From Streptomyces sp. NK15101 (GTDB lineage Bacteria; Actinomycetota; Actinomycetes; Streptomycetales; Streptomycetaceae): a DNA stretch of 64,000 bases. The DNA lies in contig NZ_JAINVG010000039.1 in the NCBI RefSeq assembly GCF_020400725.1, positions 1 to 64,000 of the forward strand, written 5' to 3'. Shown here piece after piece: positions 9,237-18,150 of this stretch. Below the pieces are notes generated by a model, which saw only the letters and a program-made list of their open reading frames with translations, was not told the origin of the DNA and made no database searches. The stretch's first letter is position 1. Each line of letters begins with the position of its first letter. Position numbers and translations under genes: made by a program.

Positions 9237-9552
9237 TGAGCCCGTGTTACCTGCCGGGCGCGGGTCATGCGCCCTCCGGGCCGTTCCGGCCGTGACCGGG
9301 GCTCCACGCCTCGTGGACGGAGGTCACAGCCGAAGTCGTTTCCGCTCGGTGGACGACCGTCGCGGTCGCTCTCCCTGCGCGTCCGTCAGATCTCTCCTCC
9401 GACGCCCCTGCTGTGACTCCGACGCCCGCCCGTCCTCGTCGACCTGCTCTGCTGCGGCGTCACGGGTTTTCTCGTTGCTCCACAGCGCGGCGGATGAGTT
9501 TGTGGCTCCCGGCCGGTCCAAGCTCGTGACACACCCTAGGAAGGACACCGCC
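9237..9552. other. Divergent intergenic region
   Basis: 316 bases between the divergent PAP2-kinase and RibD-type reductase genes. It should hold both promoters. Apart from the AGGAAGGA site at 9538-9545 I see no clear promoter motif, repeat or gene. Confidence 0.35.
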
Positions 9553-10158
9553 ATGTCGGAGCTTCTCGTCGATTTCATCACCTCCCTCGACGGCTACGCG
9601 TCGGGAGAGGGATGGCCCGGGTTCTGGGGTCTCGAGGGCCCGGAGTACCTCGCATGGCTCGGTGAGCAGCCCGAGGCCACCTACCTGATGGGAGCGAACA
9701 CCTACCGCCTGATGTCGGGCTTCGCCGCAGGCGAGGTCCCCGATGGCCAAGACGAGTTCAGGCCCGAGGAAGAGGCGTCCGTCGACGAGCTCACGCAAGC
9801 CTCCAAGGTGGTGTTCTCCTCCTCACTCGAGGAACCGCTGACCTGGGCCAACTCCACGCTCGTCCGCGACGACGCCGTCGAGGCGGTCCGTGCCATGAAG
9901 TCGAGTGGCTCGGGGCTCCTCAGCACGATCGGCAGCCTCAGCCTGTGCCGGTCCCTGCTACGAGCCGGACTCGTCGACCGCTTCCGGGTCGTGATGTTCC
10001 CCGTGATCACCGGGGCCACGGGCGCAGAACGCATCTACGACGGCTATCCGGACGTTGCCCTCGAGATGATCGATCACCGCACCTTCGACGGCCGCATCCA
10101 GCTGGTCGAGTACAAGCCCCGCGTGCTCGAGCACCCGCCGCTCGGCGCCCCTGCGTGA
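9553..10158 (+). CDS. Dihydrofolate reductase-family (RibD C-terminal) protein
   Basis: 201-residue cytoplasmic protein with the RibD C-terminal/dihydrofolate reductase fold, predicted to be an NADPH-dependent reductase of unknown substrate. Visible landmarks are the N-terminal LLVDFITSLDGYASG, the strand-helix YLMGANTYRLMSGFA, ASKVVFSSSLEEPLTWANS, the nucleotide-binding GSGLLSTIGSLSLCRSLL, and GLVDRFRVVMFPVITGATG. These match the DfrA/YyaP-like stand-alone proteins common in Streptomyces. The ATG at 9553 has AGGAAGGA 7 bases upstream. Stand-alone gene. Confidence 0.85.
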   Translation: MSELLVDFITSLDGYASGEGWPGFWGLEGPEYLAWLGEQPEATYLMGANTYRLMSGFAAGEVPDGQDEFRPEEEASVDELTQASKVVFSSSLEEPLTWANSTLVRDDAVEAVRAMKSSGSGLLSTIGSLSLCRSLLRAGLVDRFRVVMFPVITGATGAERIYDGYPDVALEMIDHRTFDGRIQLVEYKPRVLEHPPLGAPA

Positions 10159-10338
10159 CATCGCCCCGTCCGCCGGTCTGGACGACCGCCAGGCCGGCGC
10201 CGACGGGTGCGGAGCAAGACCTGACCTGATCAGGGGCGAACAGCCGACGTAAGGACGGCCGGTCCAGGTCTTCCCGAGCAGCCGCTACGGCTCCAGTCAG
10301 CATCGAGCGGACTCCGGCAGGGCGGGGAGGATCCTTGC

Positions 10339-10875
10339 TCAGCCTTCTGCCTCGGGATCGGAGGCCGCGGGGAAGCCCAAGCGATCCAGAAGCGTGTCGA
10401 AGAGCTCTTCCGCGAAGGTCTCGTGAGACCGCAGGACTTCCTCGATCTCGGTCACGTCCACACCCCGGCCGGCCCCCGCGGCCCGGGCCCAGACAAGGGC
10501 ACGACGGGCGTCGCCGGGCACGCAGGCGTCCATCTCGGACAGTGGACGGTCCGACACCTCTGCGGCGATCGTCAGATTCAGCCACGCATCCCACTGGTCA
10601 CCTCCGGGTGTCAGACCCCGGACCAGCGCGACGCTGCTGTCGTGAACGGAGGCCACACACGCTGGAGCTCCGGTCCACTCGACCACGGCTCGCAGGACCT
10701 CTTCCGGCGTGGCCGGCGAGCTCTTGTGGTGGAACTGCAGCGTCTGCCACCCACCGGGCCTCGGCCGCCAAGCGGTTATGCCGCCGGTGTCGTCCTCCTG
10801 CGCACCGCCGAAGACCGGGGCTTCAAGCAAGGGACACCTGCCGCGGCCGAAGACCAACTCACCCGAGAACCCCAT
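10339..10875 (-). CDS. Hypothetical protein (MGFSGELVFGR type)
   Basis: 178 residues with no motif I recognise. It begins MGFSGELVFGRGRCPLLEAPVFGG, is rich in Trp and acidic residues (PGGWQTLQFHHKSS, GGDQWDAWLNLTIAAEV), and has no signal peptide or membrane segment. The start at 10875 follows GGAGAGGAG at about 5 bases; a longer in-frame version reads non-conserved sequence. It lies 85 bases downstream of a DUF6461-like gene in the same direction and may belong with it. Similar small proteins occur in Streptomyces without known function. Confidence 0.6.
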   Translation of the reverse strand: MGFSGELVFGRGRCPLLEAPVFGGAQEDDTGGITAWRPRPGGWQTLQFHHKSSPATPEEVLRAVVEWTGAPACVASVHDSSVALVRGLTPGGDQWDAWLNLTIAAEVSDRPLSEMDACVPGDARRALVWARAAGAGRGVDVTEIEEVLRSHETFAEELFDTLLDRLGFPAASDPEAEG

Positions 10876-10960
10876 CGTCACTCCTCTCCAGCACTGCTTC
10901 CCGCACGATAGGGGCGACCTCTGACAGCAGGCGCGAGTCCGTACTGCTTCAGGGGGGCGG

Positions 10961-11575
10961 TCAGCGGATTCGTACGGTGGCGCAGGTGAACGTCGTGTCC
11001 TGGAGCAGCGTTGGAGTGATGGCGACACCGGTCAGGTGTTCTGCCAGGGCGAACGCCGCCTGCGGGGAGAAGTCCGGTTCCGGGTCCTCCACCTCGAGAG
11101 GGAAACCGATCCGTCGCATCACGTCGAGGAGTTCGTCGGGCGCGGCGCCCCAGCGATCCTCCGGAAACATGGGGTCGAAGCACAGTCGCAGCACCTGGTC
11201 CTCCGCCCAGAGGAACGTGCCGAGGGCGTTGATGTTGGTGAAGTGAGAGATCCAGCTTGTTCCGGCGGAGGCCGGCAGCGCCTGTTCTTCGGTGACCCCG
11301 AGATAGCCGTTGGGCTCGATCAGCAGCGTCCAGCTGCCCACAGTCGTCATGGCGACCAGCTGCCGGTCCCCCTCTTCCAGGTCGTACTGGGCGAAGGCGG
11401 CGTCGACGACTGCGGCTGTGCCCCGCAGGGGTGCCTCCGGCCGTCCTTCGAGCCGGGACGTCAGCTCAGCGGGCGACAGACCCCGCACCAGGGTGAAACA
11501 GTACGCCTCAGCGATGTCTGGAAAGTCTTCCTCGAACCACGCGTAGTCCGCTCCGGTCTTCGTCATGCCGCCCAT
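10961..11575 (-). CDS. DUF6461-like protein
   Basis: 204-residue cytoplasmic protein resembling the actinobacterial DUF6461 family: an N-terminal DYAWFEEDFPDIAEAYCFTL followed by VRGLSPAELTSRL, a middle WTLLIEPNGYLGVTEE, and an alternating acidic/hydrophobic C-terminus. No catalytic signature is visible and function is unknown. The ATG at 11575 has AGGAG upstream; a second ATG three codons in is possible. The downstream hypothetical gene on the same strand may be cotranscribed. Family assignment is by memory of sequence pattern. Confidence 0.65.
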   Translation of the reverse strand: MGGMTKTGADYAWFEEDFPDIAEAYCFTLVRGLSPAELTSRLEGRPEAPLRGTAAVVDAAFAQYDLEEGDRQLVAMTTVGSWTLLIEPNGYLGVTEEQALPASAGTSWISHFTNINALGTFLWAEDQVLRLCFDPMFPEDRWGAAPDELLDVMRRIGFPLEVEDPEPDFSPQAAFALAEHLTGVAITPTLLQDTTFTCATVRIR

Positions 11576-11885
11576 CCTCGCTCCTGTGTCTGACAGCGGG
11601 CGGTGCCCGGTCCTCGGCCGGGTGGGAAACGACCTCCGTCGGTTCGGGAAGTGATCTTCGTACGCTTCTGGAGTGCCCGGTCAGGCGTACTCGTGGACAC
11701 CCCGCTACGAACACCGGTGGGTCGCCGGGAAGCCCGAGCCGCCCGTGGATCACCAGCCGGTCCCGGGCGCGCGGCCGGCGTCGCGTTCTGCCGATTCCTG
11801 CCTGTGGTTCTGCCTGGAGACGGGCACCGCTCGCTGCTTGGCTGGTCGCAGCCCCCGGAGTCACTTCCCCTGAGCGGAGACCGTT
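11576..11885. other. Divergent intergenic region
   Basis: 310 bases between a DUF6461-like gene and an AraC regulator gene that point away from each other. Presumably both promoters are here. Open frames crossing it lack codon bias and ribosome binding sites. I see no repeat or operator. Confidence 0.35.
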
Positions 11886-12956
11886 TTGAGCCTGGTGTTG
11901 ACGACCGCCTCCGTGCCGGACCGGGACAAGGTCGCGTACTGGAACGACGCGGTGAGCAGGACACTGGTGCCGATGACGATCGCCCCTCGGGGAGACGGGC
12001 CCTTCGACGGCCGGATCGCCACCGACCGCCTCGGCTACCTGCAGGTCTCCACCGTGGAGGCCGACGCGGAGCGGGTCAGCCGCACGCCGGCGCTGATCGC
12101 CAGGTCGTCCGAGGCGCTGGTGGCGGTCGGTGTCCAGATGTCCGGCACGGCCACCTTCGTCCAGGACGGCCGGCGGGCCGAGGTGGGCGAGGGCGACCTG
12201 GTGGTGTACGACACGACCCGGCCGTACTCCTTCGACTATCCGCAGCGGTTCGCCACGCACGTCTTCCAGCTTCCGCGCCGCACACTGGGCGTGCCGGACG
12301 ACGACATCCGGCGGGTCACCGGCAGCGCCATCGGCACCGGGGACGGCTTCGGCGCGATGCTGCTCCCGTTCCTGGCCACCCTGGCCTCCTCCCCTGCCGA
12401 GGGCTATCCGCCGGCCGTCGCGAACCGGCTGGCCGGCAACGTCGTCGACCTGCTCGCCACCCTGATCGCCGAGCGGGCCCACCCGGGCGGCACGGACGCG
12501 GACGGACGGAGCCATCTGGTGCTGCGCGTCGTCGACCACATCAACCGGAACCTGGGGGACCCGGACCTGTCGCCGGAGCGCATCGCCCGGGAGCACCGGA
12601 TCTCGGTCCGGTACCTGCACCGGCTGTTCGAGGGCGAGGGGACCACCGTCGGCCGGCTCATCCGGCAGCGGCGCCTGGAGGAGTGCAGCCGCGAGCTGGC
12701 CCGCCGCGGCAGGACCGCCCCCACCGTGTCCGCCGTGGCCCAGCGGTGGGGCTTCGTCAACCCCGCCCATTTCAGCCGGACCTTCCGCGCCGCCTACGGC
12801 GTCTCCCCGCGTGAGTGGCGCACCCTGCGCACCGCCCAGGAAGACCTCGGGGGAGCCCCGGCGGTCACCTCGGCGCCCGGGATCGTCCCCGGAGGCGCCG
12901 CCGGTGGCCACGGTGCCGACCGGCACGGGGCCGGCCTCCCGCCGTCCAGCGGGTAG
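11886..12956 (+). CDS. AraC-family transcriptional regulator
   Basis: 356 residues. Residues about 1-190 form an AraC-binding-like sensor domain (GVQMSGTATFVQDGR, GDLVVYDTTRPYSFDYP). The C-terminal double helix-turn-helix (about 220-325) reads DLSPERIAREHRISVRYLHR and WGFVNPAHFSRTFRAAYGVS. The start is a TTG at 11886 with GGAG about 8 bases upstream. A low-complexity Gly/Ala/Pro tail of about 30 residues follows. It lies 137 bases upstream of a lipase-type hydrolase gene on the same strand, its probable target. The HTH closely resembles that of the AraC protein encoded at 17200-18108, suggesting common descent. Confidence 0.88.
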   Translation: MSLVLTTASVPDRDKVAYWNDAVSRTLVPMTIAPRGDGPFDGRIATDRLGYLQVSTVEADAERVSRTPALIARSSEALVAVGVQMSGTATFVQDGRRAEVGEGDLVVYDTTRPYSFDYPQRFATHVFQLPRRTLGVPDDDIRRVTGSAIGTGDGFGAMLLPFLATLASSPAEGYPPAVANRLAGNVVDLLATLIAERAHPGGTDADGRSHLVLRVVDHINRNLGDPDLSPERIAREHRISVRYLHRLFEGEGTTVGRLIRQRRLEECSRELARRGRTAPTVSAVAQRWGFVNPAHFSRTFRAAYGVSPREWRTLRTAQEDLGGAPAVTSAPGIVPGGAAGGHGADRHGAGLPPSSG

Positions 12957-13093
12957 GGTCCTGCTCCGGCCGCGCCGTGCCCGCGGCCGGCAGTGCCCGG
13001 CCCGGCAGTCGCCGCACGGCGTTCCACCGCCCGAGCAGGGACCTGCGCGCCGAACCACCCTTTCGCTTCAGTCCTCTCGGCAGGAGACCGTGC

Positions 13094-14089
13094 GTGACCG
13101 ACTTCGCCCCTTCGTCCGCTCGGCATCCGGTCCTCGACCAGCCGACCCGGGCGTTCGTCGCCCGGCACGCCTGCCCGCCGTCGGCGCACGAGCCGGACCT
13201 GGAACAGGCCCGTCTGGACCTCGCACGCCTCCAGGGCGCGGACGCCCCCGACCCCCTGGAGGAGGAGGCCGTCTCCACGGAGTGGTTCGCCGTGCCGGGC
13301 GGGCCGACCGGTCACGTCCGGGTGCAGGTGGTCAGGCCCGCCGACAGCGTCGGCGAGATCCCCGTCGTACTGTTCCTGCACGGCCTCGGCTGGGCCCTGG
13401 GCGACGCCGACACCCATCGGCGTCTGGTACGGGCCTTCGCCCTCGGCACGGACGCGGCCGTGCTCTTCGTCGAGTACGAGCGCGTCCCCGAGGCGCGCTA
13501 CCCGGTCGCCGTCGAGCAGTGCTACGCCGTCGCGAAGTGGATCTGCGAGCGGGGCGGCGAGATCGGCCTGGACGGCAGCCGGATGGCCGCCGTGGGCGAC
13601 TCGGCGGGCGGCAACCTGGTGGCGGCCCTGACCCTGCTCGCCAAGGAACGCGGTGGCGTGCGGCTGCGGCAGCAGGTGCTGCTCTGCCCGGTCACCGACG
13701 CCGGCTGCGACACCCCCTCGTACCGGGAGTTCGCCGACGGCTACTTCCTCGGCGGCGAGACCATGCGCTGGTTCTGGGACCAGTACCTGCCCGACGTGCG
13801 GCAGCGCGGCCAGGCCACCGCCTCACCGCTGCGGGCCTCCCTGGAACAGCTCGCCGGACTCCCCCCGGCACTGGTTGTCACCAGCGAGGCCGACGTGGTG
13901 CGCGACGAGGGCGAGGCGTACGCGGCGAAACTCCGGGCGGCCGGCGTACCGGTGGTCTCCGTGCGCTACCACGGGACGATCCACGACTTCCTGGTGCTCG
14001 ACCGGCTCCGCGACACGGACGCCGCCCGCGCCGCCCTCGTCCAGGTCCTCGACACCGTGCACGTCGCCCTGCACCGGCACCGCGGCTGA
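13094..14089 (+). CDS. Alpha/beta hydrolase, hormone-sensitive-lipase type
   Basis: 331-residue carboxylic ester hydrolase of the alpha/beta-hydrolase-3 (HSL) family. The nucleophile elbow GDSAGGN places Ser at about 170; the acid is Asp in SEADVVRDEG (about 267) and the base His in GTIHDF (about 297). The oxyanion-hole motif is HGLGW (96-100) instead of the usual HGGGW, a change that could affect activity or substrate range. GTG start at 13094 with AGGAG 7 bases before. It is paralogous to the gene at 36172-37125 (shared WFWDQY and EGEAYAAKLRAAGVPV). The upstream AraC gene probably regulates it. Confidence 0.87.
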   Translation: MTDFAPSSARHPVLDQPTRAFVARHACPPSAHEPDLEQARLDLARLQGADAPDPLEEEAVSTEWFAVPGGPTGHVRVQVVRPADSVGEIPVVLFLHGLGWALGDADTHRRLVRAFALGTDAAVLFVEYERVPEARYPVAVEQCYAVAKWICERGGEIGLDGSRMAAVGDSAGGNLVAALTLLAKERGGVRLRQQVLLCPVTDAGCDTPSYREFADGYFLGGETMRWFWDQYLPDVRQRGQATASPLRASLEQLAGLPPALVVTSEADVVRDEGEAYAAKLRAAGVPVVSVRYHGTIHDFLVLDRLRDTDAARAALVQVLDTVHVALHRHRG

Positions 14090-14100
14090 ACCGATTCCCC

Positions 14101-16359
14101 TCACCGGGCGGCGAGCGCGTCCAGGAGCTCCCGCGCCGTCTTCAGGTCCTTGCCGTCCGCCAGGTCGCCGAGCGAGAGGACCTGGCGCAGGCAGTAGCGG
14201 GCCTCCTCGGTCTCTCCCAGTTCGATCAGGGCCTCCGCCAGATGCCTCAGCGTCTCGCCCTCCCTGTGGGAGATGCCGATGGCGCCCGACCGTACCTGGG
14301 CGTCGCGGAAGTGGTCGGCGGCCTCTCGCCACCGCCCCAGCTCGGCGTAGTCCTGACCGATCGCCTGCATCGTGTGGGCACGGAAGATGTCGGCGATGTG
14401 CCCGGTCACCGGGCAGTCGGGCGCGTCGAGGAACGCGACGATGCGCTCGTGCTCGGTCAGGGCTTCCCCGGCACGGCCGAGCAGGCGCAGCGCGCCTCCG
14501 TAGAGGCGCACGGCCTGGGGCCAGGACTCGTAGTGACCGGTGTTCTCCGCCAGGGCCATGGCGGCGAAGGCCCTCTCCGCGACCTTCCGGACGTCGCCGA
14601 GTTGCCAGTACGCGCTGGCCGTGTGCATCAGTGCCGAGACCTGCTGGTGGACGTCCTGGGCGCGGCGGGCGTGTTCCAGTCCTTCCTCGGCTCGTTCGAC
14701 GGCCTCGCGGTGGCGCTGGTCGCAGGCGTTCAGGGCCCAGGACTGGCAGTTGAGGTGGAAGGCCCGCATGTACGGGTCGTCGAGCGCGGCGGCGGACTCG
14801 GCGGCCAGGCCGAAGACCTCGGGCCAGTGTCCCCAGTGGACCCACAGGTCGCAGAACCACTCCATGGCGTGGACGGTCTCCACGACCTGGGTGTGCTCGC
14901 CCCGCCCGGCGGCGGCGCGCAGCGCGGCGAGCCAGGAGGGGGCCTCGCTCCGGAGCCAGTCACGGGCCTCCTCGGCGCTCTCCAGCGGAACCAGCCCCTG
15001 CCAGGAGGGCGGCGGCGCCCCGTACGCGGGCTTGTACCAGCGGCCGGCGACCGTGGCCGTCTCGAGGAGCCAGGTGCGCAGCCGGTCCTCGGCCGCCTCC
15101 CGCTCGCCGGGTTCCTCCTCGCGGTACAGCCGGGCGCGTGCGAACAGCCGCAGCAGGTCGTGCAACTGGTAGCGGCCGGTGAAGGTGGCCTGCAGCAGGC
15201 CGGCCTCGACCAGTTCCTCCATCACGTCCTCGGCCTCGAAGAGGTCGGTGGCGGTCAGGGCGGCGCCGTAGGCGGCGGTCATGTCCGGCCCCGCGACCAG
15301 GCTCAGCGACCGCAGCATGCGCGCCGCCTGGCCGGTCAGCTGACGGTAGGACAGTTCGAACGCCGCCTCCACCCGTACGTCACCGGCGGCGAGCGCGCCC
15401 AGTCGGCGCTCCTCGTCGGCCAGGCGCCGGACCAGGTGGCCGACGGTCCAACCTGAGCGGACCGTCAGCCAGTTTCCCGCCACCCGCAGGGCCAGCGGCA
15501 GTCGCCCGCACAGCTCCGCCACCCGCGCCACGGCCTCGGCTTCCGCGTCCGCCCGCTCCGCACCCAGGATCCGGCGCAGCAGATCGACCGCCTCCTCCTG
15601 GGCCATCTCCGACAGCGCCAGGCGGTCGACGTCCTCGAGGCCGGTCAAGGGCCGCCGGCTGGTGACCAGCACCAGGCTCCGCCCGGCCGCCGGCAGCAGC
15701 TCACGCACCTGTCCCTCGTCGCGGGCGTTGTCCAGCACCACCAGGCACCGGCGGTCGCCCAGCAGCGCCCGCAGCAGCCCCGCGCGGCCCCGCGGATCCT
15801 CCTGCGCGAGGCGGCGGTCCGACACGCCGAGGGCCTTCAGCAGCTTCAGCACCGCCTCGCCCGTGTCCACGGGACCGTCCACCCCGTGCAGGTCCACCAC
15901 GAAACAGCCGTCGGGGAACCCCTCCGCGAGATCCGCCGCCGCCTTCAGCGCCAGCGTCGTCTTCCCGCACCCCGGAGGACCCGAGACGACCCAGACCGGC
16001 ACCTCCCTGTCGGCCGGGGCCCGTTCGGCGGCCTTCCGCAGGAGCGCCAGCTCCTCCCCGCGCCCCGTGAAGTCCCCCACCGAGCGCGGCGGCACCACCG
16101 TCCCCGCCACCGCGACCGCCCGGGTCGGACGCGCCGCCCGCGCCGCGGCCAGCAGCGCCTCCCGCTCCGCGTCCACGAGTCCGAGCCCCTCCGCCAGCGC
16201 CACCACCGTGCGCCGCTGCGGAACCCGGCTGCGTCCCCGTTCCATGTCGCCGATGGCCCGGACGCTCACCCCCGAAGCCTCGGCCAGCTCCTCCATCGTC
16301 AGACGGCCTCGCTGCCGCAGACCACGCAGAACGGCACCGAAGGACTTCTCGCCGTACAC
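14101..16359 (-). CDS. XRE-type HTH, NB-ARC/STAND ATPase and TPR regulator
   Basis: 752-residue signal-transduction protein. An N-terminal XRE helix-turn-helix (about 5-60: TMEELAEASGVSVRAIGDME) is followed by an NB-ARC/STAND NTPase with P-loop GPPGCGKTT (127-135), Walker B CLVVLDNARDE (about 205-215) and a winged-helix region with YQLHDLLRLFARAR, then Ala-rich tetratricopeptide-like repeats (about 500-752). Such proteins are transcription regulators in streptomycetes in which ATP-dependent oligomerisation is controlled by the TPR sensor. The GTG at 16359 is preceded by AAAGGAGA. It converges with the hydrolase gene at 14089 and follows the Ser-to-Ala hydrolase gene by 82 bases. Confidence 0.85.
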   Translation of the reverse strand: MYGEKSFGAVLRGLRQRGRLTMEELAEASGVSVRAIGDMERGRSRVPQRRTVVALAEGLGLVDAEREALLAAARAARPTRAVAVAGTVVPPRSVGDFTGRGEELALLRKAAERAPADREVPVWVVSGPPGCGKTTLALKAAADLAEGFPDGCFVVDLHGVDGPVDTGEAVLKLLKALGVSDRRLAQEDPRGRAGLLRALLGDRRCLVVLDNARDEGQVRELLPAAGRSLVLVTSRRPLTGLEDVDRLALSEMAQEEAVDLLRRILGAERADAEAEAVARVAELCGRLPLALRVAGNWLTVRSGWTVGHLVRRLADEERRLGALAAGDVRVEAAFELSYRQLTGQAARMLRSLSLVAGPDMTAAYGAALTATDLFEAEDVMEELVEAGLLQATFTGRYQLHDLLRLFARARLYREEEPGEREAAEDRLRTWLLETATVAGRWYKPAYGAPPPSWQGLVPLESAEEARDWLRSEAPSWLAALRAAAGRGEHTQVVETVHAMEWFCDLWVHWGHWPEVFGLAAESAAALDDPYMRAFHLNCQSWALNACDQRHREAVERAEEGLEHARRAQDVHQQVSALMHTASAYWQLGDVRKVAERAFAAMALAENTGHYESWPQAVRLYGGALRLLGRAGEALTEHERIVAFLDAPDCPVTGHIADIFRAHTMQAIGQDYAELGRWREAADHFRDAQVRSGAIGISHREGETLRHLAEALIELGETEEARYCLRQVLSLGDLADGKDLKTARELLDALAAR

Positions 16360-16441
16360 AACTCTCCTTTCCCCCTTGCCCCGGAGAAAGAGCAAGGTGC
16401 GCCGTTTCGAGCAGACCGCAGGTCGGGGCCGGCCCGGTCGG

Positions 16442-17155
16442 TCAGCTCGTCGCTCGTACCGCGGCCCTGATCAGGTCGGCGACCCTCGTGGGCTCGGAGA
16501 GGGCGACGGCGTGGGAGGCGTCCGGGAGTTCGACGACGACGGCGCCGGCCCGTGCGGCGCCGAAGCGCTGGACCTCGGGGCCGATCGTGCGGTCGGCCCC
16601 GGCCACCAGGGCCCAGGACGGTTTAGTCCGCCATGCCGCCACGGCCGCGGTCTCGGTGAGCGCGGCTGCGGCGAGCGGACGTTGGGCCGCCGCCAGGACG
16701 CCGGCGACGCCCTCGGGCACGTCCGCCGCGAAGACGGTGGGAAACGCCCCCTCCTCGATGGTGACCTCGACCGCATGGGCACCGTCGTGGAGCGGGTAGG
16801 TCCACTCCTTCAGGCTGTCCGTCAGCGGAGGATGGGGGAAGCCCCCCTGGAGCCGGCCGAGGCTCTCGCCCTCGTCGGGCACGTAGGCGGCCACGTAGAC
16901 GAGCCCCACGACGTTCTCCGCGGCGCCGGCCACGGTGATCAGCGCACCGCCGTACGCATGGCCGACGAGTACGGCCGGTCCCTCGACCTGCGTCAGGACG
17001 GAGGCGAGGTAGGCGGCGTCCGACGCCAGGCCCCGGAGCGGGTTCGGCGGGGCGATCACCGGGATACCGCTGCTCCGCAGTTCCGCGATGACGCCTATCC
17101 AGCCGGTCGCGTCGGCGAAGGCACCGTGCACGAGGACGACGGTGGGGTGGGGCAT
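16442..17155 (-). CDS. Alpha/beta hydrolase-fold protein lacking the nucleophile Ser
   Basis: 237 residues of the EstC-like alpha/beta hydrolase family, with VLVHGAFADATGW near the N-terminus, GADRTIGPE (acid region) and DASHAVALSEP (His region). The nucleophile elbow, GHSYGG in both paralogs in this window (32279-33004 and 37169-37996), is GHAYGG here: residue 67 is Ala, codon GCG at 16955-16957. The protein is thus probably not a normal ester hydrolase; it may bind a ligand, act by another mechanism, or be decaying. It lies 44 bases downstream of an AraC gene, likely in one transcript. Start at 17155 has only a weak GAGAAGAG site upstream. Confidence 0.8.
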   Translation of the reverse strand: MPHPTVVLVHGAFADATGWIGVIAELRSSGIPVIAPPNPLRGLASDAAYLASVLTQVEGPAVLVGHAYGGALITVAGAAENVVGLVYVAAYVPDEGESLGRLQGGFPHPPLTDSLKEWTYPLHDGAHAVEVTIEEGAFPTVFAADVPEGVAGVLAAAQRPLAAAALTETAAVAAWRTKPSWALVAGADRTIGPEVQRFGAARAGAVVVELPDASHAVALSEPTRVADLIRAAVRATS

Positions 17156-17199
17156 GCGAGTTCTCTTCTCGGTGTGGGGCATGAGGGAGCGCACGCGTC

Positions 17200-18108
17200 T
17201 CAGCGCCGTCGCTCGTCCTGGGCGTCGGCGATCATCGGTGCGAGGGCCGAGGTCGCCAGGGCCTGCCATTCACTGGGGCTCATGCCATAGGCCCCGCGGA
17301 ACGTGCGGCTGAAGTGCGAGGGGCTGCTGAAGCCCCAGCGGTGTGCCATCGCGGCCATCGTGGTTCTCCGGGTGGAGCGGCCCAGCTCGAACCGGCAGGA
17401 CTCGAGCCTGCGCTGCCGCACCCACTGGCTCACCGTGCTGCCGTCGTTCTGGAACAGCTTCTGCAGGTACCGGACGGAGATGTGGTGGGCGCGTGCGATC
17501 GACTCCGGCGAGAGGTCCGGGTCCATCAGGTGTTCTTCGATGTGGGCGTGGATACGGGACAGCATCTCGTTGCCGGCTCCGAGCGCGTCGTCGGCCGCGT
17601 CCGCCGTCTCCGCTTCGAGGAGCTCCATGACCAGGACGGAGAGGAGCTGCACGGCCGTCCGGGCACGCCGGTCCCCGATCGTGGACCGGCGGAGCTCCGC
17701 CTTGGCGGCGAGCGCGGTCAGGAAGTCGGACGCCAGCGCACCGATGCCCTCCCCGCCGCGTACGGGGACGCCGAGCACCCGGTCCAGTTCCGACTCCGAG
17801 ACGCCCAGGTAGCAGCGGGGCACCCGGAAGAAGATCATCTGGCAGTCCTCGCCGAACCGCAGCAGGTGCCGTCGGACCGGGTCGCAGAAGACCAGGTCGT
17901 TCGGCTCCAGCAGGGTCTTGGCGCGCTCGCGGACGACGGTGACGGGCCCACGGACGTGGACGCCGAGGTAGACGTGGTTCCGGTCCTTCGTGTCCGGCAT
18001 CTCGGAGAGCATCTGGACCAGCTGCCCCGAGCGGGAGGAGGGCGAGGTCGGAGCGGTCGCCTGCCGGGGCACCCGTTCAGGCGCACGTGACATGAGTGTG
18101 AGGGTCAT
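17200..18108 (-). CDS. AraC-family transcriptional regulator
   Basis: 302 residues: a sensor domain (about 30-180, with VYLGVHVRGPVTVVRER and EPNDLVFCDPVR) and a C-terminal AraC double HTH (about 195-295: DLSPESIARAHHISVRYLQK, WGFSSPSHFSRTFRGAYGMS). The start ATG at 18108 has AGGAA upstream. The downstream hydrolase-fold gene (44 bases) is probably cotranscribed. The DNA-binding domain is very similar to that of the AraC protein encoded at 11886-12956, which also neighbours a hydrolase gene. Ligand unknown. Confidence 0.88.
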   Translation of the reverse strand: MTLTLMSRAPERVPRQATAPTSPSSRSGQLVQMLSEMPDTKDRNHVYLGVHVRGPVTVVRERAKTLLEPNDLVFCDPVRRHLLRFGEDCQMIFFRVPRCYLGVSESELDRVLGVPVRGGEGIGALASDFLTALAAKAELRRSTIGDRRARTAVQLLSVLVMELLEAETADAADDALGAGNEMLSRIHAHIEEHLMDPDLSPESIARAHHISVRYLQKLFQNDGSTVSQWVRQRRLESCRFELGRSTRRTTMAAMAHRWGFSSPSHFSRTFRGAYGMSPSEWQALATSALAPMIADAQDERRR

Positions 18109-18150
18109 GGTGATTCCTAGCCGTGGGTTCGTGCAGGCGGAGGGCGGGGT

